The notes under the pieces are model-generated. The model was not told the origin of the DNA and did not search any database. It saw only the letters and a program-made list of their open reading frames with translations. DNA of 64,000 bases from Haloferax sulfurifontis ATCC BAA-897 (GTDB lineage: Archaea; Halobacteriota; Halobacteria; Halobacteriales; Haloferacaceae), in the NCBI RefSeq assembly GCF_000337835.1, contig NZ_AOLM01000004.1, positions 124,001-188,000 on the forward strand, given 5' to 3'. The position numbers and the translations under genes are program-made. Positions 17,090-26,401 of this stretch are shown here, piece after piece (position 1 is the first letter of the stretch; each line of letters starts with the position of its first letter).

Positions 17090-17965
17090 TCAGCGGGTCG
17101 CGTCGTCGGGGTGGTAGGTCTTCCCGCGCGAGCCGTCGGCGGTCATCCGGCGGAGCGTCGCGGCGGCGTTGCTCGCGTCGTAGCCGAACAGCACGTCTTT
17201 GGCGTACTCGTCTGCGACCTCGATGGCGTGGATGAGGTCGTCCACGTCCACGTTCACGGCGTACAGTTCGAGCGAGAAGTCGGCGTCGTACGGCTCCAGA
17301 AGGGAGACGAAGCCGCGGGCGATGGTTTCGAGCCAGTAGGTCGTCCCGTAGTGGGTGTCGTACAGCGGGACGACGAACTCGTCGACGTACTCCGAGAGCG
17401 CCTCGATGTCGAGGCCGGCGCGGCGATAGAGGTGGCCCGGGTAGGGGTCGGGATACAGCGTGAGATACAGGCGGCCGGGGACGCGCTCGGCGGCGTCGGC
17501 GACGAACTCGGTGATGACCTCGGCGCGCCACTCGAACCACGCGCCCTCGTCGTCGGCGTCGCGGTCGCGGTCGTCGGCCCACGCCTCGAACTGCGAGGTA
17601 CACCGCTCACACCGGCAGTACTCGTCGCGGGGGAAGCCCACGTCGTCGAGGCGCACGTCGCCGTTGGCCGCGGCGGCGTCCGCGACGATTTCCAGCAGGC
17701 CGGCGCGGTACCTCTCGTTCGTCGGGCAGATGTACGCCCAGTCGAAGTACGTGCGGTCGCGCGTCGCCGGGTTCCCCTCGCCGTCGACGGGGACCAGTTC
17801 GGGGCTCTCGTTGGCGGCGGCGTTGTCGCCGAAACACGAGATCATGTTGACGGCGTTCGACAGCGGTTCGGCCGCCCGGCCGGTCACGTCTTTGACCTCG
17901 TAGAACCCGCGGTCGAACTCCGGCCAGTCGACTTCCTCCTCGTTGCGCGTGACGACCCCGTACAT
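17090..17965 (-). CDS. conserved protein, possible TIM-barrel glycosidase-like fold
   Basis: A 291-residue soluble protein. 'YFDWAYICPTNERYRAGLLEIVADAAAANGDVRLDDVGFPRDEYCRCERC' has the look of a barrel strand with acidic residues at its end followed by a CxCxxC cluster that could bind metal. Later segments 'RLYLTLYPDPYPGHLYRRAGLDIEALSEYVDEFVVPLYDTHYGTTYWLE' continue alternating strands and helices. This resembles uncharacterised glycoside-hydrolase-like proteins, but I do not recognise the family with certainty. Start 17965 (MYGVVTRNEEE) is chosen because upstream sequence loses coding character. Confidence 0.75.
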   Translation of the reverse strand: MYGVVTRNEEEVDWPEFDRGFYEVKDVTGRAAEPLSNAVNMISCFGDNAAANESPELVPVDGEGNPATRDRTYFDWAYICPTNERYRAGLLEIVADAAAANGDVRLDDVGFPRDEYCRCERCTSQFEAWADDRDRDADDEGAWFEWRAEVITEFVADAAERVPGRLYLTLYPDPYPGHLYRRAGLDIEALSEYVDEFVVPLYDTHYGTTYWLETIARGFVSLLEPYDADFSLELYAVNVDVDDLIHAIEVADEYAKDVLFGYDASNAAATLRRMTADGSRGKTYHPDDATR

Positions 17966-18095
17966 GGCTCCGCCTTCGCGCGGGCGTCGGGTAAGTCGTT
18001 CGCTCTCGGGCGTGCGGCTCGCTCCCCGGCTCGGCCGCTGGACGGTCGAGAGTCGGGCAGACTCGGTCGGAGTCGACCGAGCGCCGAGAACGTGG

Positions 18096-18200
18096 TTACT
18101 CTTCGATTTCGACTTCGACGGTCTCTCCGCTACCGGAAAACACGGTGTAGAGGACCGCGATGAGCGCCAGTACCAGGACCAGTTTGGCCTTCTTGGACAT
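18096..18200 (-). CDS. 34-residue single-helix membrane microprotein
   Basis: ATG at 18200 (minus) to TAA at 18096 encodes MSKKAKLVLVLALIAVLYTVF, then SGSGETVEVEIEE. Two lysines before the helix and an acidic strand-like tail after it give a clear single-pass orientation with the tail outside. It is below usual gene-calling length. It lies head-to-tail upstream of the 17090-17965 gene with a 130-bp gap. Function unknown. Confidence 0.6.
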   Translation of the reverse strand: MSKKAKLVLVLALIAVLYTVFSGSGETVEVEIEE

Positions 18201-18374
18201 ACCGAGAACTTCGACCGCACCGCACTAAGTGATTACGACACCGGGAGAACGCGCGCAGGTGACTGGGAACTGGCCACTCGCGCTCTACTGCGGTTCATTT
18301 TTTGTGAGAATTCACAGAAACGTTATATTATCTGAGACCATTCTGTTTGTCGTTCAGTTCGTTCCTTCCGCCCG

Positions 18375-19979
18375 ATGCCACTCGACTCCTCGATTCGCGT
18401 CCTTTCCGCCGACGGCGACCGCGCGATTTTCCGCGCCGTCCAGCGGGCGGTCTCGCCCGCCGTCGTCGACTCGGCGGCGACGCTCGCCGCCGCCCGCCGC
18501 GCCCTCGACGGCGACGCGTACGACTGTCTCGTCCTCGGCGCGGCGTTCCCCGACGGCGACGGCGTCGCCCTGCTCCGCGAGGTTCGCGCGACCGACGACG
18601 ACCTCCCGGTGGTCTTCCTCGCGACCGACGACGACCTCCCGGTGGTCTTCCTCGCGACCGACGACGCCGACCACGCCGTGACGGAACTGGTCGATTTGGG
18701 TATCGACGCCTACCTCGACCGTGTGGCGGTCCTGCGGCGGGCCGAGCGCGACAACGGCGACGACAGCGGCGACAGCGACGGCGATGGCACCGACGCCCCC
18801 GCCGACGCGCCCTCTGACGACGCGCTCGGTTCGCGCGTCCGGCGGCTCGCCTGCGAACACCACAAGGCGCGGGTCGCCATCGACGCGTTCGACCGGGGGG
18901 CGACCCCGGCCGACGCGAGTTGGTTCATCGAGGACGCCCTCGACGCGCTCGACGACGTGTTCTACGTCTACGACCGCGAGGGGAAACTCGTCTCGTGGAA
19001 CGAGCGGCTCACGGAGCTCACCGGGATGTCGGCCGCCGAACTCACCGGGATGTCGGCCGACGCGTTCTTCCACGAGGCCGACCGCCCGGCGGTCGAGCGC
19101 GCTGTCGAGGAGGTCATCCGAACGGGAACGACCGTCGTCGAAGCGCGGTTGCCGACCGACGACGGCGCGCTGTTGTTCCAACTCACCGGCCGCCGGCTCG
19201 CGGGACCTGACGGGGAGCTCGTCGGCTTCTGCGGCGTCGGCCGCGACATCACGACCCGCCGGCAACACGAAGAGCGCCTCGCACAGCAAAACGAGCGCCT
19301 CGGCGAGTTCGCGCGGGTCCTCTCGCACGACCTTCGGAACCCGCTTTCCGTCGCGATCGGCTTTCTCGACCTCGAACGACGGGCGAACGACTCCGCGAAC
19401 CTCGACCGGGTCGCCACCTCGCTGACCCGAATCGACGACATCGTCACCGACGTGTTGACCGCGGCCCGCCGCGGGACGGCCGTCGTCGAGTTCACGCCCG
19501 TCTCCGTCGAGGCGGTCGCCCGCCGCGCGTGGGACACGGTCGAGACGGGCGACGCGACGCTCGTCGTCGAGTCGACCGCGACGGTCCACGCCGACCCCGG
19601 CCGGCTCCAGCGGCTGTTCGAGAACCTGTTTCGGAACGCTGTGGAACACGGGACCGCGGACGAGCGGGCCTCGCCGCTGACCGTCCGCGTCACCGCGTCG
19701 CCCGCCGAGGGGACGGTCGCGGTCGAAGACGACGGCTCCGGCATCGCCGCCGCCGACGCCGCGCGGGTGTTCGAACGCGGCTTCACCACCTCGGCCGAGG
19801 GGACGGGCTTCGGCCTCGACATCGTCCGGTCGCTGGCGGAGGCCCACGGCTGGTCGGTCTCCGTCGGGGCCGCGGCGACAGGCGGCGCGAGATTCGAGTT
19901 CGACGGCGTCGAGTTCGCCGACGGGGACCACCGCTGTCCGGCGAGCGCCGCGAGAAAAAGGGGGTTGGACGACCCGTAA
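18375..19979 (+). CDS. hybrid sensor histidine kinase with degenerate receiver and PAS domains
   Basis: A 534-residue soluble kinase. Residues about 7-115 form a receiver-like domain in which the phospho-acceptor aspartate position is Gly55 ('DCLVLGAAFPDGDG') and the usual C-terminal lysine is absent, so it should not be phosphorylated. A PAS domain spans about 175-300 ('ALDDVFYVYDREGKLVSWNERLTEL' onward). The phospho-accepting His318 lies in 'EFARVLSHDLRNPLSV', then come the N box 'ENLFRNAVEHGT', G1 'EDDGSGI' and G2 'EGTGFGLDIV'. It has no membrane helices, so the signal is cytoplasmic. A TATA-like GTTATATTATC lies at about 18321-18331. Two in-frame tandem duplications are listed separately. 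Confidence 0.88.
   Translation: MPLDSSIRVLSADGDRAIFRAVQRAVSPAVVDSAATLAAARRALDGDAYDCLVLGAAFPDGDGVALLREVRATDDDLPVVFLATDDDLPVVFLATDDADHAVTELVDLGIDAYLDRVAVLRRAERDNGDDSGDSDGDGTDAPADAPSDDALGSRVRRLACEHHKARVAIDAFDRGATPADASWFIEDALDALDDVFYVYDREGKLVSWNERLTELTGMSAAELTGMSADAFFHEADRPAVERAVEEVIRTGTTVVEARLPTDDGALLFQLTGRRLAGPDGELVGFCGVGRDITTRRQHEERLAQQNERLGEFARVLSHDLRNPLSVAIGFLDLERRANDSANLDRVATSLTRIDDIVTDVLTAARRGTAVVEFTPVSVEAVARRAWDTVETGDATLVVESTATVHADPGRLQRLFENLFRNAVEHGTADERASPLTVRVTASPAEGTVAVEDDGSGIAAADAARVFERGFTTSAEGTGFGLDIVRSLAEAHGWSVSVGAAATGGARFEFDGVEFADGDHRCPASAARKRGLDDP
18588..18666 (+). repeat. 33-bp in-frame tandem duplication in the kinase receiver domain
   Basis: A 33-bp unit encoding ATDDDLPVVFL occurs at 18588-18620 and again at 18621-18653 with no mismatch, followed by 13 bp of a third copy. 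The added 11 residues fall at the strand that normally carries the conserved Ser/Thr of receiver domains. A second, 24-bp tandem unit (encoding LTGMSAAE) starts at 19017 in the PAS domain and repeats for 21 bp to 19061. Both keep the frame and are sequence-identical, so they are recent. Confidence 0.9.
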
Positions 19980-19985
19980 CGCCGG

Positions 19986-20453
19986 TCAGTTCACGTCGAG
20001 GTTGGCCGCGACTTCGTCCTCGCGGACGATGGTCTCGCAGTAGTCACAGCGCACGCCGTCCGAGAGGACCGTAAAGCGGGACTGGATGGGTTCGTCGGCG
20101 TTCGAGATGCAGTTTCTGTTCGGACACGAGATGATGCTCGCGACGGCGTCGGGGCGGACGACCCGGTTCTTCTCGACCACGTCGTAGTCGCGGACGATGT
20201 TGATGCTCGCGGCGGGCGCGATGAGCGACAGCACGTCCACCTCGGACTGGCTCAGCTCGCGGCCCTCGACCTTCACGATGTCCTTGCGGCCGAGGCGGTC
20301 GGAGGGGACGTTCATCCCGACCGAGACCGCCTCCCCGCTGGTGCCGTCGATGCCGAGGATGGCGAGGACGTTGAGCGCCTGTCCCGCGGCGACGTGGTCG
20401 ATGACGGTGCCGTTTCGAATCTTCGAGACGCGGAGTTGGTGGTCGTCAGTCAT
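19986..20453 (-). CDS. pyrI: aspartate carbamoyltransferase regulatory chain PyrI
   Basis: This is the 155-residue allosteric subunit that binds nucleotides and bridges PyrB trimers. The N-terminal nucleotide-binding domain begins '[28 protein letters not shown]'. The C-terminal zinc domain has Cys110, Cys115, Cys136 and Cys139 ('SCPNRNC' and 'RCDYCE'), the full ligand set. Its ATG (20453) overlaps the end of pyrB by 8 bp, so the two chains are translationally coupled, as needed for a fixed subunit ratio. Confidence 0.95.
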   Translation of the reverse strand: MTDDHQLRVSKIRNGTVIDHVAAGQALNVLAILGIDGTSGEAVSVGMNVPSDRLGRKDIVKVEGRELSQSEVDVLSLIAPAASINIVRDYDVVEKNRVVRPDAVASIISCPNRNCISNADEPIQSRFTVLSDGVRCDYCETIVREDEVAANLDVN

Positions 20454-21363
20454 CGTCTTGGGAGAGGAGGATGTCCAGAAGCGCCATCCGGACCGGGATG
20501 CCGTTGTGGGCCTGTTCGAAGTACGTCGCGTGGTCGGTGTCGTCGATGTCCGGCGAAATCTCGTCCACGCGGGGGAGCGGGTGCATGATTGTGAGGTCGT
20601 CGGACGCCGCTTCCAGCGTCTCCGAGTCGATCTGGTACTGCCCCGCGACCTTGCGGTACTCGTTTTCGTCGGGGAAGCGCTCGCGCTGGATGCGCGTCAC
20701 GTAGAGCACGTCGAGTTCGGGGAGCACCTCGTCGAGTTCGGTGTGTTCTCTGACCTGCGCGCCCGAGGCGTGGAGGTCGTAGCGGACGTTCCGGGGGAGC
20801 CGCAGGCTCTCGGGGCTGATGAAGTGCTGGCTGGCGTCGAAGTTCGTCAGCGCCTCGGCCAGCGAGTGGACCGTCCGGCCGTACTTCAGGTCGCCCATGA
20901 TGCCGATGGTGAGGTCGTCGAGGCCGGCGTTCTCCCGGATGGTGTAGAGGTCCAGCAGGGTCTGACTCGGGTGCTGGCCCGCGCCGTCGCCCGCGTTGAC
21001 GAGCGGCACGTCGACGAACTCGGAGGCCATCGTGGCCGCGCCCTCGCTCGGGTGGCGGAGCACGAGCGCGTCCGCGTAGCCCTCGACCACGCGGACGGTG
21101 TCGGCGAGCGTCTCGCCCTTCTTGACCGACGACGACTCGACCGGGCCCATATCGACGGTCTGGCCGCCGAGGCGTTTCATCGCGGAGTCGAAGCTCATCC
21201 GGGTTCGCGTGCTCGGCTCGAAGAAACAGAGCCCGAGAACCTTTCCGGCGTGTCGTTGCCGGAACGCGGCCGGGTCGGCGTCGATGTCGGCCGCGCGGTC
21301 GAGCACCGCCTCGATGTCCTCCCGCGAGAGGTGCGACGCGGAGATGAGGTGGTCCTGACGCAT
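20446..21363 (-). CDS. pyrB: aspartate carbamoyltransferase catalytic chain PyrB
   Basis: It catalyses carbamoyl phosphate plus aspartate to carbamoyl aspartate, the committed step of pyrimidine synthesis. The 305-residue protein has the carbamoyl-phosphate motif '[12 protein letters not shown]', the Ser/Lys loop '[13 protein letters not shown]', 'VLRHPSEGA', '[20 protein letters not shown]', the aspartate-binding 'TRIQRERF' and 'HPLPRVDEI'. Start 21363 ([17 protein letters not shown]) matches the family N-terminus; the upstream in-frame sequence is Arg-rich and includes the repeat tract, so it is not coding. First gene of the pyrB-pyrI unit. Confidence 0.95.
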   Translation of the reverse strand: MRQDHLISASHLSREDIEAVLDRAADIDADPAAFRQRHAGKVLGLCFFEPSTRTRMSFDSAMKRLGGQTVDMGPVESSSVKKGETLADTVRVVEGYADALVLRHPSEGAATMASEFVDVPLVNAGDGAGQHPSQTLLDLYTIRENAGLDDLTIGIMGDLKYGRTVHSLAEALTNFDASQHFISPESLRLPRNVRYDLHASGAQVREHTELDEVLPELDVLYVTRIQRERFPDENEYRKVAGQYQIDSETLEAASDDLTIMHPLPRVDEISPDIDDTDHATYFEQAHNGIPVRMALLDILLSQDDD

Positions 21364-21507
21364 CGATGAATGACGCGACCTACACCGACTTGAATCCCCC
21401 GGCATCGGCCGCTCCGAGTGATATTCACCACCATGCACAGAATCGCCGGCGTCGGCGACTGCGGCGGACACGGCACGGCGGGCGAAACGGTCGAAAAGCG
21501 AGGCGAC

Positions 21508-21569
21508 GAGGCGGCACGACGAAACCGCTGAGGCGGCACGACGAAACCGCTGAGGCGGCACGACGAAAC
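21508..21569. repeat. 22-bp tandem repeat, nearly three copies
   Basis: The unit GAGGCGGCACGACGAAACCG plus CT is present at 21508-21529 and 21530-21551, and its first 18 bases again at 21552-21569. It lies between the pyrB start and the glutamate dehydrogenase stop (21364-21594), a stretch with no gene. The 16-base core GCGGCACGACGAAACG of the last copy recurs at 53375-53390 in the integrated element, inside a short open frame. Confidence 0.9.
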
Positions 21570-21594
21570 GCCGAGACGACGACTGACCTCGACC

Positions 21595-22848
21595 CTACGG
21601 CCAGTTGCCGGCGGAGTCGTAGGAGTCGACGACGCGGCGGATGGCGACGACGTAGGCCGCGGTGCGGAAGTTCGGCAGGTCGTGGGTCTCGTAGGCGTCG
21701 ACGAGTTCCTCGAAGGCGTCGACGATGACGCGCTCCAGCTCGTCGTTGACGCGCTGTTCGGTCCAGTAGAACCGCTGGCGGTTCTGGACCCACTCGAAGT
21801 ACGAGACGGTGACGCCGCCGGCGTTGGCGAGGATGTCGGGGAAGACGTGGACCTCGCGCTCGGTGAGCACGTCGTCGGCGTCGGGCGTGAGCGGGCCGTT
21901 GGCGGCCTCGACGACCACGTCCGCGTTCACGTCGTGGGCGAGTTCGCCGTCGATGGCGTTCTCCAGCGCGGCGGGGACGAGCAGGTCCACGTCGAGGGTG
22001 AGAAGCTCCTCGTTGGTGATGGCCTCCGTTCCCTCGTAGTCGGAGACGGTGCCCGTCTCGTTTTTGAACCCCTTGACCGCGCGGGTGTCGAGGCCGTCGG
22101 GGTCGTAGACGCCGCCGGAGGAGTCGGAGACGGCGACGACCGTCGCACCGAGGTCCTCGATGAGCTTCGCGGTGACGGAGCCGGCGTTCCCGTAGCCCTG
22201 GACGGCGACGGTCGCGCCCTCGATGTCGCGGCCGAGGTAGTCGAACGCCTCGCGGGCGGTGAGCATCGTCGAGCGCCCGGTCGCCTCGACGCGGCCCTCG
22301 CTTCCGCCGTTCGAGAGCGCCTTGCCGGTGATGACGCCCGGCGCGGTGGTGTTTTCGAGGGTCTCGTAGGTGTCCTTAATCCAGTTCATCTCGCGCTGGC
22401 CGGTGTTCACGTCGGGCGCGGGGATGTCGCGGCTCTCGCCGATGAGGGGCCGAAGCTCCTTGGCGAACGACCGGGTGATGCGTTCGAGCTCGGACTCGGA
22501 GTACGCCTTGGGGTCGATGACGATGCCGCCCTTGCCGCCGCCGTAGGGGATGTCCACGACGGCGCACTTGTACACCATCCAGCCCGAGAGCGCCTTCACC
22601 TCGTCGCGGCTGACGTTCGGGTGGTAGCGAATCCCGCCTTTGTACGGGCCGCGGTCGCCGTTGAACTGCGACCGGTAGGCGCGAAACAGCTCCACGTCGC
22701 CGTCGTCCATCTCGACGGCGAGGTTCGTTTCGAGGACTCGCTCGGGGTTCTTCAGCCGCTCGATAACGTCGTCTCGCACGTCGAGGTAGGCGGCCGCGTC
22801 GTCGATTTGCTCCTGTAGACTCTCGAAGGGATTCGCCTCTTGTGCCAT
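21595..22848 (-). CDS. gdhA: glutamate dehydrogenase (copy 1)
   Basis: It interconverts glutamate and 2-oxoglutarate plus ammonia with NAD(P). The 417-residue protein has the substrate-binding '[53 protein letters not shown]', the nicotinamide-domain glycine motif '[12 protein letters not shown]' and '[14 protein letters not shown]'. The Asp of '[16 protein letters not shown]' after the second strand is compatible with either cofactor, so specificity is not assigned. A second paralogue lies 1 kb upstream (23872-25158), separated by a CitE-like gene, all on the minus strand. Confidence 0.93.
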   Translation of the reverse strand: MAQEANPFESLQEQIDDAAAYLDVRDDVIERLKNPERVLETNLAVEMDDGDVELFRAYRSQFNGDRGPYKGGIRYHPNVSRDEVKALSGWMVYKCAVVDIPYGGGKGGIVIDPKAYSESELERITRSFAKELRPLIGESRDIPAPDVNTGQREMNWIKDTYETLENTTAPGVITGKALSNGGSEGRVEATGRSTMLTAREAFDYLGRDIEGATVAVQGYGNAGSVTAKLIEDLGATVVAVSDSSGGVYDPDGLDTRAVKGFKNETGTVSDYEGTEAITNEELLTLDVDLLVPAALENAIDGELAHDVNADVVVEAANGPLTPDADDVLTEREVHVFPDILANAGGVTVSYFEWVQNRQRFYWTEQRVNDELERVIVDAFEELVDAYETHDLPNFRTAAYVVAIRRVVDSYDSAGNWP

Positions 22849-22980
22849 GCCCTAATACGCTCCGGGCATCCGGTTAAGCGTAGCGGGGATTTTAGCATAC
22901 CACAGTATTGAGACACATACCCAACGATAAAACGTGGCAGTCGGTGCGCCGACCGCGACGGCGCGCCGGCCGGGGCGCGC

Positions 22981-23820
22981 TCAGTACGACTCGCCGGCGC
23001 GGTCGAGAATGTTCTCGGCCTGCTTGACGAGCGGGGCGTCTATCATCTCGCCGTCGACGCCGAAGACGCCCCGGCCCTCCTCTGCGGCCTCGTCGCGGGC
23101 GCGAAGCACCTTTTTCGCCCACGCGACGTCCTCGTCGTCGGGTGAGAACGCCTCGTTGATGACGGGCACCTGCGCGGGGTGGATGGCGAGTTTCCCGTCG
23201 TAGCCGAGTCGCCGACCGAACGCGGCGTCCTCGCGGAGTCCCGCCTCGTCCTGATAATCGACGTGGAGCGTGTCGATGGCGTCGACGCCGGCGGCCGCGG
23301 CCGCGACGACGACGCGCTCGCGGGCGTAGAGCACCTCGGTCCCGTCGCCGGTCCGGGTCGCGCCCACGTCGGCGGCGAAGTCCTCCGCGCCGAAGACGAC
23401 GGCGGCGGTGTCGGGCGCGGCCGCGACCTCGGGCGCGGCGAGGACGCCCGCCGCGCTCTCGACGATGGCGATGACGGGACAGTCAGCGCCGACCTCGCGG
23501 GCCGCGCCGGCGACGCTCGTCACGTCCTCGGCGCTCGTCGCCTTCGGGACGACCAGCACGTCCGGCGGGTGTTCGGCGCAGACGGCCTCGATGTCGTCGC
23601 GCCCGGCGGCACCGGGGTTGACGCGGACCGCGACCTCGGCGTCCGGGTCGAACTCGGGGTCCGCGAGGACCGCGGCGACGGTCTCGCGGGCTTCGGCTTT
23701 CCTGTCGGGCGAGACGGCGTCTTCGAGGTCGAAGACGAGCACGTCCGCGCCCGCGCCGGGGGCCTTCCGCAGGAGTTCGGGTCGGTCGCCGGGGGAAAAC
23801 AGGACGCTTCGTCGGGGCAT
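22981..23820 (-). CDS. HpcH/HpaI aldolase, CitE-like acyl-CoA lyase
   Basis: A 279-residue TIM-barrel lyase of the CitE / malyl-CoA lyase family. 'RRSVLFSPGDRPELLRKAPGAGADVLVFDLEDAV' opens the barrel; 'AVRVNP' supplies the substrate Arg; 'IAIVESAAGVLAAPEVAA' and 'AVVFGAEDFAADVG' carry the Mg-binding Glu and Asp; 'GYDGKLAIHPAQVPVINEAFSP' is also diagnostic. There is no CitD/CitF partner, so citrate lyase is unlikely; malyl- or beta-methylmalyl-CoA cleavage or citramalyl-CoA lysis is more probable. Placement between two glutamate dehydrogenases and near a MaoC dehydratase hints at the methylaspartate route, by inference. Confidence 0.85.
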   Translation of the reverse strand: MPRRSVLFSPGDRPELLRKAPGAGADVLVFDLEDAVSPDRKAEARETVAAVLADPEFDPDAEVAVRVNPGAAGRDDIEAVCAEHPPDVLVVPKATSAEDVTSVAGAAREVGADCPVIAIVESAAGVLAAPEVAAAPDTAAVVFGAEDFAADVGATRTGDGTEVLYARERVVVAAAAAGVDAIDTLHVDYQDEAGLREDAAFGRRLGYDGKLAIHPAQVPVINEAFSPDDEDVAWAKKVLRARDEAAEEGRGVFGVDGEMIDAPLVKQAENILDRAGESY

Positions 23821-23871
23821 GGTGTGTGTATCGAGGGGGGCGGTGAAATATCGACGCGTCGGCGACCCGGC

Positions 23872-25158
23872 TCAGGGCCAGAGGCCGCGGTGTTCGTGGG
23901 CCTCGGAGACGCGTTCGAGCGCGACCATGTAGGCGGCGTCGCGCCACGTCACGTCGTGTTCCTCGACGCGCTCGCGGACGGCGGTCCACGCGCGGAGCAT
24001 CTCCGTCTCCAGTTCGTCGTGGACGCGTTCGAGCGACCACGAGCGGTGGTTGAGGTCCTGCAACCACTCGAAGTACGAGACGGTGACGCCGCCGGCGTTG
24101 GCGAGGATGTCGGGGACGACCGGAATCTCGCGTTCCTCGAAAATCTCGCTCGCCGCGGAGGTGGTCGGACCGTTCGCGCCCTCGACGACGAGGTCAGCCT
24201 GCACGTCGCCGGCGTTCTCGGCGGTCAGGACGTTGCCGACGGCGGCCGGGATGAGCACGTCGACGTCGAGTTCGAGCAGTTCCTCGTTCGAGAGCTTCCG
24301 CGGCGCGTCGTACTTCATGACCGCCTCGGGCTCTTCCTCGTGGGTCGGCACGTCGTGCGTGTCGAGGCCGTCGGGGTCGTAGATGGCCCCGTTCACGTCG
24401 GAGACGGCGACGACCGTCGCGCCCTCGTCGTCGAGGAGTCGCGCGGCGGGCGCGCCGACCGAGCCGAACCCCTGGACCGCGACGGTGGTGTCTTCGACGT
24501 CCCAGCCGAGGTAGTCGATGGCCTCACGGGCGATGATGGCGACGGAGCGGCCGGGCGCGGTGTCGCGGCCCTCGCTCCCGCCGACGACGGGCGGCTTGCC
24601 CGTCACGACGCCCGCCTTCGTCTCGCCTTCCTGCATCGAGTAGGCGTCCATGAACCACGCCATCGTCTGGGCGTCGGTTCCCATGTCGGGCGCGGGGATG
24701 TCCTTCGTGGGGCCGATGAAGGGCCGAAGCTCCTCGGCGAACCGCCGGGTGAGCCGCTCTTTCTCGTCGGCCGAGAGGTCCTTGGGGTCGACGACGATGC
24801 CGCCTTTGCCGCCGCCGAAGGGCAGGTCCATCACGGCGCACTTCCACGTCATCCACATCGAGAGCCCGATGCACTCGGCCTCGGTCACGCCGGGGTGGAA
24901 CCGGAGGCCGCCCTTGTAGGGGCCGCGGACGCTGTCGTGCTGGGCGCGGTAGCCGGTGTAGACCGCGGTCGAACCGTCGTCGCGCTCGAGCGGCACCGAG
25001 ACGCGGTGAACCTGATTCGGATGCCGAAGCCGCTCGATGACGCCGGGGTCGACGTCGAGGTTCGCCGCCGCGCGTTCGAGCTGTCGGCGGGCCGTCTGGA
25101 GGGCTGTCTCTTCGGTCGGTTCGTCGTCCGTCGCGGTGGATGGTACTGCGGATGCCAT
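23872..25158 (-). CDS. gdhA: glutamate dehydrogenase (copy 2)
   Basis: A 428-residue paralogue of the 21595-22848 enzyme with the same landmarks: '[54 protein letters not shown]', '[17 protein letters not shown]', '[16 protein letters not shown]'. It has a 25-residue Thr/Glu-rich N-terminal extension. The pair differs throughout, so this is an old duplication, and the two may differ in NAD/NADP use or direction. The start at 25158 faces the divergent MaoC gene across a 238-bp region with an AT-rich tract (25288-25325). The citE-like gene starts 51 bp downstream of its stop. Confidence 0.93.
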   Translation of the reverse strand: MASAVPSTATDDEPTEETALQTARRQLERAAANLDVDPGVIERLRHPNQVHRVSVPLERDDGSTAVYTGYRAQHDSVRGPYKGGLRFHPGVTEAECIGLSMWMTWKCAVMDLPFGGGKGGIVVDPKDLSADEKERLTRRFAEELRPFIGPTKDIPAPDMGTDAQTMAWFMDAYSMQEGETKAGVVTGKPPVVGGSEGRDTAPGRSVAIIAREAIDYLGWDVEDTTVAVQGFGSVGAPAARLLDDEGATVVAVSDVNGAIYDPDGLDTHDVPTHEEEPEAVMKYDAPRKLSNEELLELDVDVLIPAAVGNVLTAENAGDVQADLVVEGANGPTTSAASEIFEEREIPVVPDILANAGGVTVSYFEWLQDLNHRSWSLERVHDELETEMLRAWTAVRERVEEHDVTWRDAAYMVALERVSEAHEHRGLWP

Positions 25159-25367
25159 GATTGGTCGTGCCGGCCGAGCGCCGGCTGTGCCGGGGGACAG
25201 ACGCGTTGTCCCGCGCCCGCAGTGACGGCCGAACCGTCGACCGAACGGCCGACCGAATCAGCCGCCATCGGGCGCTTTCGCAATCCTCTATTGTGGATAA
25301 TTATAATGGTTGTTATCTAGTTTTGTTCGGGGCAATAGTTGTCACACGGTGCGACCGACCGGCACGG

Positions 25368-25375
25368 TTTTATCA
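25368..25375 (+). promoter_or_regulatory. TATA box for the MaoC dehydratase gene
   Basis: TTTTATCA is centred about 25 bp before ATG 25397, the spacing expected for a leaderless haloarchaeal transcript starting at or next to the A of the start codon. No ribosome-binding site lies between. Confidence 0.6.
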
Positions 25376-25396
25376 CGGTCTATCACACGCACCACT

Positions 25397-25879
25397 ATGA
25401 CCGGTCTGTACTACGAGGAGTTCGAGGTCGGCCGGACCATCGAACACGAAAAGCGCCGCACCGTCTCGGAGTCGGACAACCAGCGGTTCTGCGACATGAC
25501 GATGAATCAGCAACCGCTCCACCTCGACGCCGAGTTCGCGGCCGACTCGCAGTTCGGCGAGCGACTGGTCAACGGCCTCTACACGATGAGCCTCGCGGTC
25601 GGCCTCTCGATTCCCGACACGACCGACGGGACCATCGTGGCGAACCTCGGCTACGACGACGTGTCCCACCCGAACCCGGTGTTCTACGGCGACACGCTCC
25701 GGGCGCAGACGACCGTCCTCGACAAGCGCGAGACCTCCGACGGCGAGCGCGGCGTGGTGACGATGCGCGTCGAGGTGTTCAATCAGGACGACGAACTCGT
25801 CTGCGAGTTCGAGCGCACGGCGCTGTCGCTGAAACGCGAGTTCGCCGACGATGTCGACGCCGACGCGGACGACGCCTGA
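25397..25879 (+). CDS. MaoC-family (hot-dog fold) dehydratase
   Basis: A 160-residue R-hydratase-type protein. 'YYEEFEVGRTIEHEKRRTVSESDNQRFCDMTMNQQPLHLDAEFAADSQFGERLVNGLYTMSLAVGLS' holds the hydratase motif (catalytic Asp/Asn and His region), followed by 'NLGYDDVSHPNPVFYGDTLRAQTTVLDKR', characteristic of the mesaconyl-CoA / beta-methylmalyl-CoA hydratase branch. With the CitE-like lyase and glutamate dehydrogenases beside it, a role in mesaconyl-CoA hydration is possible, but glutamate mutase and methylaspartate ammonia-lyase are not in the window. It is divergent from the gdh gene. Confidence 0.82.
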   Translation: MTGLYYEEFEVGRTIEHEKRRTVSESDNQRFCDMTMNQQPLHLDAEFAADSQFGERLVNGLYTMSLAVGLSIPDTTDGTIVANLGYDDVSHPNPVFYGDTLRAQTTVLDKRETSDGERGVVTMRVEVFNQDDELVCEFERTALSLKREFADDVDADADDA

Positions 25880-25945
25880 ACCGGCTGACTGGACCGGCCT
25901 CCAACCCACCCGCACCGTTTTCTCTCCGGCGTCGCTAAGCCGGAC

Positions 25946-26401
25946 ATGGATTTCGACGGTCTCTCTGCGCGAGTCGCGTCGGCCAGCGACCGGGCCGCGT
26001 CGGTCGCCGACCGCGCCCCCGAACCGGCGACCGTCGCCCGAGTCGGCCTCGGCGCGATGGTGTTGGCCGCGGGCGTCCACAAACTTCTGGACCCGCTTTC
26101 GTGGTCGGCCTACGTCGTCCCGTGGCTCGCGCCGTTGCTCGTCGTCTCGCCGGTGACGTTCATGCTCGTAAACGGCGTCCTCGAAGTCGGCTTCGGCGCG
26201 GCCATCGTCGCCGACCGCTACACCGGCCTCGCGAGCGCCGTCGCGGCCGTCTCGCTGTCGGCGACGTGTCTCTACCTCGCGGTCGTCTTCGTCGTCGAGG
26301 GGGGCCTGTTCGGCGACGTGCTCGCCCGCGACATCGGACTGGCGGGGCTCGCGTGGGCCGTGCTTCTCGACTCGCTCCGGCGGCCTACCCGAACACCGTG
26401 A
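25946..26401 (+). CDS. DoxX-like membrane protein
   Basis: A 151-residue protein with four membrane helices: 'VARVGLGAMVLAAGVHKLLDPLSW', 'WLAPLLVVSPVTFMLVNGVLEVGFGAAIVA', 'LASAVAAVSLSATCLYLAVVFVV', 'IGLAGLAWAVLLDSL'. The 'R.GLG...AAGVHKLLDP..W..YV.PWLAP' opening matches the DoxX/DoxD-like family, small quinone-linked or redox membrane proteins. Its substrate is unknown. It begins 66 bp after the MaoC gene and its 3' end overlaps the convergent 26385-26744 gene by 17 bp. Confidence 0.72.
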   Translation: MDFDGLSARVASASDRAASVADRAPEPATVARVGLGAMVLAAGVHKLLDPLSWSAYVVPWLAPLLVVSPVTFMLVNGVLEVGFGAAIVADRYTGLASAVAAVSLSATCLYLAVVFVVEGGLFGDVLARDIGLAGLAWAVLLDSLRRPTRTP

